This document shows, piece after piece, positions 23,338 to 29,083 of a stretch of 29,083 nt of DNA; position 1 is the stretch's first letter, and the number at the start of each line of letters is the position of its first letter. The stretch covers positions 1 through 29,083 of the forward strand of contig DAOVFR010000002.1 in the NCBI GenBank assembly GCA_030672805.1, given 5' to 3'. The DNA is from Candidatus Krumholzibacteriota bacterium. GTDB taxonomy: Bacteria > Krumholzibacteriota > Krumholzibacteriia > Krumholzibacteriales > Krumholzibacteriaceae. A model generated the notes under the pieces. The model saw nothing but the letters and a program-made list of their open reading frames with translations, ran no database searches and was not told the DNA's origin. The position numbers and the translations under genes are program-made.

Positions 23338-24525
23338 ATGAAACGGACAACCGGCCATAACAACGTCATAAAGATACTCATGCTCGCGGCCTTGCTCGCG
23401 GCCGGTCCCGCGGTTTCGGCCGCCCAGGCTCCGATCGAGGTGGGGGAGCTCAAGATCGGCAGGATCGACGACCGGTTCGCGGTCCTTCTCCCGATGCAGT
23501 CGGCAACAGAAACCCACGACGTCGAGGGACACGGGTCGTTCTCGATCTATTTCCGGAACGCGGTGATTCTCCATGGAAACCAGAGATACGCGGTCGGCGA
23601 CGCCGGAGTGGACGAGATCAGCGTGAAACAGGTACAACCGGACGTCGTGGCGATGGTCTTCTCGCTCAAGGCCGGCTTCAAGGTCGAAAGCAGGGACTTC
23701 GACGCCGCGAGAGGTGGATACCTTTTCTTCACCGGGCGGACGGTGGGAGAGGCGGAACCGCCGAAGGGTCCATTCGAGATCGAGGCCGATGAAGAACTTG
23801 CCCGGTTCCGGGAACGGCTCTCGAAGGACCGCCATCACCCGAAGAAAAAGATCCGGCGCGTCGTTATCGATCCGGGGCACGGCGGTTTCGATTCAGGTGC
23901 GGTGGGCCCAACGGGGCTGAAGGAAAAGGACGTGGTGCTCGACATAGCCCGGCGGGTAAAGAGTATCATCGACAAGGAAACCGGCATGTACGCCTTCCTC
24001 ACGAGGAGGGGCGATTACTACATCCCCCTTTCATCGCGGACCGTCATCGCGAACAAGTACCGTGCCGACCTGTTCGTCAGCATTCACGCAAATGCTAACG
24101 AGAACAGGAAAGCAAGGGGATACGAGGTCTACTTCTGCTCGGAAAAGGCCTCGTCGAAAGAGGCGGAAGCGGTGGCGCAGCGGGAGAATATCTCGTACGA
24201 GGAGCGCGATGAATCGAGCCTCGAGAAGAACCTGATCAACATCGAGGAGATCGTCTTCAAGGCGGGGAGAAAGAAACTGTGGGACGACAGCAGGGAGGCC
24301 TGCGATAATTTTATCGCGCTCTTCCCTGGAGACCTCGGCGTGAAATCGAGGGGGGCCCACTCGGCGAACTTCTTCGTGCTCCGGAAAGCGAGGATGCCGT
24401 CCGTGCTCGTCGAGGTTGCATTCATCAGCAACCCTGAAGAGGAGCGGATCCTCGGGAGCGAGGCGTTCAAGGAGCGGATGGCGCGCGAGATCGTCAAGGT
24501 CATACGCAGCCTGAAAATACAATGA
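23338..24525 (+). CDS. N-acetylmuramoyl-L-alanine amidase (Amidase_3)
   Basis: 395 aa. The signal peptide (about 1-30) precedes a beta-rich N-terminal domain of about 130 residues with no recognised family. The Amidase_3 zinc domain follows: VIDPGHGGFDSGA (His about 179), LKEKDVVLDIA, LFVSIHANANENRKARG (about 248) and the catalytic Glu in VLVEVAFISNPEEE (about 358). A helical insert (SKEAEAVAQRENISYEERDESS) within the domain may be an autoinhibitory or activator-binding element, as in AmiB/AmiC types. It starts 1 nt after the SpoIID-fusion stop, and its stop overlaps the next gene by 4 nt. It is a second amidase besides the one in the minus-strand operon. Confidence 0.93.
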   Translation: MKRTTGHNNVIKILMLAALLAAGPAVSAAQAPIEVGELKIGRIDDRFAVLLPMQSATETHDVEGHGSFSIYFRNAVILHGNQRYAVGDAGVDEISVKQVQPDVVAMVFSLKAGFKVESRDFDAARGGYLFFTGRTVGEAEPPKGPFEIEADEELARFRERLSKDRHHPKKKIRRVVIDPGHGGFDSGAVGPTGLKEKDVVLDIARRVKSIIDKETGMYAFLTRRGDYYIPLSSRTVIANKYRADLFVSIHANANENRKARGYEVYFCSEKASSKEAEAVAQRENISYEERDESSLEKNLINIEEIVFKAGRKKLWDDSREACDNFIALFPGDLGVKSRGAHSANFFVLRKARMPSVLVEVAFISNPEEERILGSEAFKERMAREIVKVIRSLKIQ

Positions 24526-25448
24526 CGATGGCGCCCGGACAGGGCGACGGGACAGCGATGAGAGCACAGAATCATAGATTCGCTGCGAATCGGCGTGACG
24601 CCGCATGCCTCCTGGCCGCCGGCGTGCTGATCGCTTTCGTCGCGGCGGGATTTCACCACCCGGCCGCGGCACAGTCGGTGAGCGATCTCCTGATCAGGGG
24701 CAACAACCACCACATCAAGGGAGAGTTCGCCGATGCCGAGGCGGTCTTTTCGAGCATACTCTCCGCCGAGCCGGGGAACGTATACGTGATGAACCAGCTC
24801 GGGCTCGTCCTGGTGAAACAGGGAAAATCGGAAGCTGCGATATCGGTCTTCGGCAGGGCCGCACGCGCGGACCGGAGCGACGGCTTCAGCAGGCTTTGGA
24901 TCGGCATCCTGCATTTGAACCGCGGCGATCTGGACAACGCCCAGCGCGTGTTCCGGGACCTCGTGGCGCTCGATGAGAGAGACGCGAATGCACATTACTT
25001 TCTCGGCGCGATCCACCAGTTCAGACACGAGTACGGCACGGCGATCGACGAGCTCGAGACGGCGCGGCGGCTCAACTCGAGCGAGGCGACGACACACTAC
25101 CGGCTCGCCGAAGCCTACCACAGCCTCGGCCTCATCAAGAACGCGATCCTCGAGTACCGGCGCGCTATCGAGATCGACACCGGATTTTCCCCGGCATACG
25201 ACGGGCTCGGATGGATCGAGCTCAACATGGGCAACATCGACGGGGCGATCGGGCACTGGAAAACGATGCTGAAGATAAACCCCGGCAACATAGACGCCGC
25301 GTACAATCTCGCCTGGGCTTATAACGAGCTGGCATGGAAGGAGTTCGAGCGCGGTTCCCGCTCGCGCGCGAGAAGTTTCTGGGAGCAGGCGCTCAAGTAC
25401 AATCCCGGCAACAAGGAGGCAAAGCATAACCTCAAGAAGTACAAGTAA
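24522..25448 (+). CDS. TPR-repeat exported protein
   Basis: 308 aa. A hydrophobic signal (about residues 27-50, ending AAAQS) is followed by about seven canonical 34-residue TPRs, for example NHHIKGEFADAEAVFSSIL, MNQLGLVLVKQGKSEAAISVF, WIGILHLNRGDLDNAQRVF, HYRLAEAYHSLGLIKNAILEY and AYDGLGWIELNMGNIDGAIGHW. It ends on a partial repeat with Arg-rich turns. It overlaps the amidase stop (ATGA); an internal ATG at 24558 is an alternative start. It is likely a periplasmic interaction scaffold for the cell-wall enzymes encoded just upstream. The exact partner is unknown. Confidence 0.85.
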   Translation: MTMAPGQGDGTAMRAQNHRFAANRRDAACLLAAGVLIAFVAAGFHHPAAAQSVSDLLIRGNNHHIKGEFADAEAVFSSILSAEPGNVYVMNQLGLVLVKQGKSEAAISVFGRAARADRSDGFSRLWIGILHLNRGDLDNAQRVFRDLVALDERDANAHYFLGAIHQFRHEYGTAIDELETARRLNSSEATTHYRLAEAYHSLGLIKNAILEYRRAIEIDTGFSPAYDGLGWIELNMGNIDGAIGHWKTMLKINPGNIDAAYNLAWAYNELAWKEFERGSRSRARSFWEQALKYNPGNKEAKHNLKKYK

Positions 25449-25545
25449 AATTTGAACCCTGAAACCGAAAAGGAGGTCCCGGCACTCTGTAAAATCGATT
25501 CTGTAAGCGTTGCGGTCGATGATCAACCAGTACAAGGAGGGAGAA

Positions 25546-26514
25546 ATGAAGGTAACCGCACGGATCACACTCGCCCTGGCATTCTGCGCAGCCCTCACGC
25601 TGATGCTGAGCGGGGCGTTCGCCCAGGGAGAGAAGTGGTGGGAGGCCCCGAAGAAGGAGGAGACGGAACTCGTCTATCACGAGAGCGTCGAGCGGCTCGG
25701 GAGAGAGACCGGTTCTGTACACCTCAACTGGGCCGCCAACGAGATGGTTATCGAGGGGATCGGATTCTCTTCACCCTCTCGAAGGATGCCGATTGCCCAG
25801 CGGGAATTCCTGGCTGTCAAGGCGGCGAGGACCGAGGCACACCGGAACCTGCTCATGGCGACTGAAAAGGTATTCCTGACGAGCGAAACGATTCTCGAGA
25901 TGGGCGGTGTGACAAGCGACATCGTCAGGGAGGTAATTGAAGGCTATATCGAGGGAGTCATCGACGTCGGCGAACCGCAGGTCGAACACCTCGAAGACGG
26001 CTCCATTATCGCCCACGTCTGGGTGAAACGAAACATCAATTCCTCGTGGGGCGATCCCGAAAAGTCGGTCTTCTACCCGATCAACAGGCACGAGAGCGAG
26101 CGGCGCGACAAGGAACCCGTGATCGACCGGCGGATGCCCGACAAGGTGTCCTCTCCATCGGAAATAATAGCCTACACCGGGCTGATCGTCGACTGCAGGG
26201 GCAGGAAGGCCAGACCGTCCATCACCCCGCGCATCGTGGATGAGGAAAAGAAAGAGATCTACGGATCGCTCAAGGTCGAGCGCAACTACCTTCTGAGCCA
26301 TGGACTTGCCGGGTATGCGTCGGATCCCGAGTCAGCCGCAAAACTTCAGAAGGATCGTATCGGCGAAAATCCGCTGGTCGTAAAGGCCGTTGACATCAAC
26401 GGACCGCAGAAGGACGTTGCGATCATAAACGACATGACAGCCGACGAGATCATGGTGGCAAACAAGCTGACGAATTTCCTGAACGAGTGCAAGGTGGTGT
26501 TCTGTCTTGACTGA
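25546..26514 (+). CDS. LPP20/FlgT-N-like exported protein
   Basis: 322 aa. The ATG at 25546 follows AAGGAGGGAGAA. The signal peptide (about 1-26) ends GAFAQ. Residues about 65-165 resemble the LPP20/FlgT N-terminal domain: AVKAARTEAHRNLL, then TSETILEMGGVTSDIVREVIEGYIEGV and GSIIAHVWVKRNI. The C-terminal half (from AYTGLIVDCRGRKARPSITPRI) contains a second conserved-looking beta domain often paired with LPP20 proteins. A distant relative lies at 27858 on the other strand. It lies between a TPR protein and an SLH lipoprotein. The function of such proteins outside flagella is not known, and no flagellar gene is present here. Confidence 0.75.
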   Translation: MKVTARITLALAFCAALTLMLSGAFAQGEKWWEAPKKEETELVYHESVERLGRETGSVHLNWAANEMVIEGIGFSSPSRRMPIAQREFLAVKAARTEAHRNLLMATEKVFLTSETILEMGGVTSDIVREVIEGYIEGVIDVGEPQVEHLEDGSIIAHVWVKRNINSSWGDPEKSVFYPINRHESERRDKEPVIDRRMPDKVSSPSEIIAYTGLIVDCRGRKARPSITPRIVDEEKKEIYGSLKVERNYLLSHGLAGYASDPESAAKLQKDRIGENPLVVKAVDINGPQKDVAIINDMTADEIMVANKLTNFLNECKVVFCLD

Positions 26515-26572
26515 CGGACCCCACGCACATCCACCCTCACGGTTTCGCCGTTTATCGGAAGGGGTGCAACCA

Positions 26573-27733
26573 ATGAGAAAGAACCTGGTGATACTGTTCC
26601 TCATGCTGGCCCCGCTGCTGATCCTCTCGGTCGGCTGCGGAAAGAAGGCGATCATCCCCGAGAGCGAGTTCGACTCGGTCGACAGCCATTACGACCAGGG
26701 AATGCGCGAGCTCGAGGCCGGCCGCCTGGACAGGGCACGATGGGAGTTCGAGCGTGGCATGGGCCTCGACCGGGAAGACCCGCGTCCCTACGTGGGCCTC
26801 GCCCTGGTCGAGACCGAGCTCGGCAACAAGGACGGGGCGCTTGAATACATCAGGGACGCGGTCAAGAAGGACGATAAACACATGCCGACGTTCCTCGCCC
26901 GAGCCCGGATCCGGGCAAAGTTCAAGGACGAACACTGGTACCGCGACGCCATGAGCGACATCAAGAAGGCAAAGAACCTCGAGCCCGGCGGGGGAGAGGT
27001 GTTTTTCACCGAGGGCATGATACACGAAGACGCCTTCGAGCTCGACGCCGCCGAACGCGCCTTCAGCAAGGTGCTCGAACTCAAGACCGGCTTCGAGGAG
27101 CCGGCGAACCACGAGCTCGAGAAGATCCACAAGATCAAGCGGGCGGCGCCCGGCTCCAAGATCGGGATGAAGATCGGCCTCGTCGAGAAGATCACCCGCG
27201 CGGAGACGGCCGTGCTCTTCATCGAGGAGCTCAAGCTGATCGAGCTCCTGAAGAAGCGCGAGCGGCCGGAACATGACACGGGCTTCGAGGCGCCGAAGGA
27301 CCTTCGGGAAATGGAAAAGCCCGAGGTAAAGGAACGTCCCGACGTCCCGACGGACATCGAGTCGCACTGGGCGCACAGCTACGTCGAGGAGATCGTGAAT
27401 CTCGGGATCAGGGGGATGGGGATGCATCCCGATCACACGTTCAAGCCCGACGAGCATCTCATCCGGGCCGAGTACGCGCTGCTCGTCGAGGATTTGCTGA
27501 TCAGGCTGCTCGGCGACGAGGAACTGGCCACGAAGCATATCGGCGAACCGAGCCCGTTCCCCGATGTCGGCGCGGCTTACTACGCGTTCAACGCGATCAG
27601 GGTCTGCTCCGATAAGGGGATCATGAAGGCGGACCTGCTGGACAACAGCTTCAGGCCGAAGGACACGGTGAGCGGCGCGGACGCGCTCCTGATCATCAAG
27701 AGGCTCCAGGACCAGCTCCGGACCGTGTTCTGA
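26573..27733 (+). CDS. TPR-SLH domain lipoprotein
   Basis: 386 aa. The signal peptide ends in a lipobox-like LSVGC, with Cys22 as lipidation site. TPR-like repeats follow (about 40-190: YDQGMRELEAGRLDRARWEFERG, PYVGLALVETELGNKDGALEYI, FTEGMIHEDAFELDAAERAF). A charged linker leads to an SLH-type region (about 255-385), with SHWAHSYVEEIVNLGIRGM, DHTFKPDEHLIRAEYALLVEDLL, and a second unit YYAFNAIRVCSDKGIMKADLLDNSFRPKD split over its length. SLH modules bind cell-wall polymers. On a lipoprotein they could tie the membrane to peptidoglycan or a secondary polymer, as in Oms/SLH proteins of some diderms. The ATG at 26573 is preferred over the frame extending to 26507. A terminator follows. Confidence 0.82.
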   Translation: MRKNLVILFLMLAPLLILSVGCGKKAIIPESEFDSVDSHYDQGMRELEAGRLDRARWEFERGMGLDREDPRPYVGLALVETELGNKDGALEYIRDAVKKDDKHMPTFLARARIRAKFKDEHWYRDAMSDIKKAKNLEPGGGEVFFTEGMIHEDAFELDAAERAFSKVLELKTGFEEPANHELEKIHKIKRAAPGSKIGMKIGLVEKITRAETAVLFIEELKLIELLKKRERPEHDTGFEAPKDLREMEKPEVKERPDVPTDIESHWAHSYVEEIVNLGIRGMGMHPDHTFKPDEHLIRAEYALLVEDLLIRLLGDEELATKHIGEPSPFPDVGAAYYAFNAIRVCSDKGIMKADLLDNSFRPKDTVSGADALLIIKRLQDQLRTVF

Positions 27734-27757
27734 GAACACCCGGGGACCCGCTGCAAT

Positions 27758-27787
27758 AAAAGCCCCCGCACGATGCGGGGGCTTTTT
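27758..27787. terminator. bidirectional rho-independent terminator
   Basis: A perfect 13-bp stem (AAAAGCCCCCGCA, 27758-27770, with its complement at 27774-27786) encloses the loop CGA. T runs follow on both strands. It sits between the convergent SLH lipoprotein (plus) and FlgT-N-like (minus) genes and should end both transcripts. Confidence 0.95.
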
Positions 27788-27857
27788 ACATTCTGCGCGG
27801 ATTCTCCCGGTCCATCACATCCCGCGGGCGGATGATATCGCGCGGGACCTGGCCGGT

Positions 27858-28967
27858 TTACTTTATTGAGGCCTCGATTCGTCCGCCGGAACACTCCTTG
27901 ATTGCGTACTGCATCGACTGCAGGCGGTTGCAGAGGAACGAGGATTTTTCCCTGTACGTAATTCTGAACCTTGCGACACCGTCGCTGTAACTCTCCTCCT
28001 CGACGCCCTCGACGAACCGCATGTGCTCGATCATGTTCCTCAGCTCGACAAACTCGTCGTAGTCCGCCAGGCCGTGAAGGATAAGCTGGAGGCTCCGCTT
28101 CTCGCACGGCATGCACTGCATCTCGTCGAACTTCTCGATCAGCGCGTCCGCGGCGTTCTTGAGAGAATTCACGGCCGCCTTCTCCTCGGCATCCCCGAAC
28201 CCCTTGATCGACGAGAGTATCGGCTCGCAGATCACCTGTCCCGTCGTCGTATCGATGATCTTCACGTGCACGTCGGTATGGCACGACTTGAAGTAACCCA
28301 TGTTGTCGCTGCTGAACCGGCATTCAACGTTGCCGCTGATGAGAACGTCGGACAGGTATCTCAGCCTCAGCTTCCTGTTGGCCTCCTGATCGCCCGTGAC
28401 GCTTTCCTCGAGAAGGGAAATCTCCCTGCTTCTTTCGGCCGCATGAAAATCGATAACGCTGTACCCCATGTTCGTCAGGTGCGAGATGATGCTTTCACCG
28501 ACGTACGATACCTTCCGTTCCTTGCCCAGCATCTCCTCGTCGAACAGCACCATTATGCTGTTGCAGCTCGCGAGAGAGGCCAACTCGTCTAGAAATTTCT
28601 CGTCCACGCCAACCTCGGCCCTGATGACGGCCCGTATCACGCCGGCTTCCTCGTCTTCCGTGACCGAGATCACTTCCTCGCTCGCGATGTACCCCTTTGT
28701 CTTCGACTTGATGAAATCGGATACCACCGCACCGTTCATCACGAGGGTCTCGCTGGCGATGTATACGCCGAGCACCTTCTCGAGGGCCTTGGCCCGTGCC
28801 GCCGAGATCGCCTCTTCCCTTGCATGCACCTTGTCGTTCCCGTAAATGAACGCTTCACCCGCTGCCTCGACCTCGTGCGTCGCACCGTACGGCAAACCGG
28901 CCGAAACCGGCGGAACGAGGAACACTGTGAACATTACGGCAACAACCGACAATCTGAATAGACGCAC
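27858..28967 (-). CDS. FlgT-N-like secreted protein
   Basis: 369 aa. The start is GTG at 28967, with GGAGG 6 nt upstream. The signal peptide (about 1-23) ends PVSAG. The N-terminal domain (about 30-125) follows the FlgT/LPP20 pattern: VEAAGEAFIYGNDKVHAREEAISAARAKALEKVLGVYIASETLV in consecutive pieces, GAVVSDFIKSKTKGYI, then a beta strand IRAVIRAEV. The middle (about 135-255) resembles the FlgT middle domain (SIMVLFDEEML, ESIISHLTNMGYSVID, YLSDVLISGNVEC, VHVKIIDTTTGQVI). The C-terminal part (LILHGLADYDEFVELRNMI, VARFRITYREKS) looks like an added beta-alpha domain. Cysteines at MQCMPCE could be structural. Without flagellar genes nearby the role is uncertain; it may be an envelope lipocalin-like scaffold. 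Confidence 0.75.
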   Translation of the reverse strand: MRLFRLSVVAVMFTVFLVPPVSAGLPYGATHEVEAAGEAFIYGNDKVHAREEAISAARAKALEKVLGVYIASETLVMNGAVVSDFIKSKTKGYIASEEVISVTEDEEAGVIRAVIRAEVGVDEKFLDELASLASCNSIMVLFDEEMLGKERKVSYVGESIISHLTNMGYSVIDFHAAERSREISLLEESVTGDQEANRKLRLRYLSDVLISGNVECRFSSDNMGYFKSCHTDVHVKIIDTTTGQVICEPILSSIKGFGDAEEKAAVNSLKNAADALIEKFDEMQCMPCEKRSLQLILHGLADYDEFVELRNMIEHMRFVEGVEEESYSDGVARFRITYREKSSFLCNRLQSMQYAIKECSGGRIEASIK

Positions 28968-29083
28968 GGCAACCCTCCTCGCTCGAAACCGAAGGAGATC
29001 TTTTTAAAGTTCAGGCCACACCGCCCCGCCAGCTCCCGCCGCGCGATCACCCCACACGGTAACCGGGCCCTTATGCGCGGCCG

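Noticed and set aside
1..29083. CRISPR arrays, tRNA/rRNA genes, insertion sequences, toxin-antitoxin pairs, tmRNA
   Set aside because: I looked for direct repeat-spacer patterns, cloverleaf ends, transposase motifs and small overlapping gene pairs on both strands and saw none that I could support.

Overview
The window looks like a chromosome segment of a diderm (Gram-negative type) bacterium, probably from a little-cultured lineage. Lipoprotein signal peptides, a beta-barrel-like secreted protein, type IV pilus machinery and peptidoglycan amidases point to two membranes. The gene order GerM-MurI-RNase PH-RdgB is better known from Firmicutes, and the SLH-bearing lipoprotein and DUF4388 protein fit deep-branching or candidate phyla. 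No rRNA, tRNA or other taxonomic marker is present, so I do not name a phylum.

Layout. (1) 1-5.9 kb: surface-polysaccharide type genes. There is a lone GT4 glycosyltransferase on the minus strand, a plus-strand pair (small lipoprotein and barrel-like secreted protein), and a minus-strand operon of radical SAM protein, GT4 glycosyltransferase and PrmC/HemK-like methyltransferase. (2) 5.9-9.6 kb: a 436-base leader with a strong sigma-54 type promoter, then a PilT-like ATPase translationally coupled to a large MshEN / pseudo-receiver / DUF4388 protein. (3) 9.6-12.5 kb: a methyltransferase, a PhzF-family isomerase and a secreted FmdE-like protein. These genes have visibly lower G+C than the rest. 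(4) 12.5-15.8 kb, minus strand: an operon of ABC-2 ATPase, permease, two very small membrane proteins each interrupted by an in-frame UGA, and a PH-domain-like membrane protein. (5) 15.8-20.8 kb, minus strand: smpB, N-acetylmuramoyl-L-alanine amidase, gerM, murI, rph, rdgB. (6) 21.0-27.8 kb, plus strand: TPR membrane protein, TPR-SpoIID, second amidase, TPR protein, LPP20/FlgT-N-like protein and SLH lipoprotein, closed by a perfect 13-bp hairpin terminator. (7) 27.8-29.0 kb: a convergent FlgT-N-like secreted protein.

The most unusual item is the tandem pair at 13070-13276 and 13343-13531 (minus). Each has a good ribosome binding site and a GTG start, and each reads through exactly one in-frame TGA in the context Ala-UGA-Ile-Val in the middle of its first membrane segment. 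The two are recognisably paralogous after the UGA, with a shared LAG and a His in the second membrane segment. Each UGA is followed by a hairpin whose apical loop begins 19-20 nt downstream with G in one of its first two positions; one loop contains GGUCU, as in the E. coli fdhF SECIS. I read them as a previously unannotated pair of two-helix membrane selenoproteins co-transcribed with an ABC exporter. UGA is an ordinary stop for many other genes here, so a global code change is unlikely.

Functional themes: regions 5 and 6 together form an envelope programme (glutamate racemase, two amidases, a SpoIID-type glycan enzyme, an SLH lipoprotein). Region 2 is a probable sigma-54 controlled, c-di-GMP-responsive pilus retraction module.
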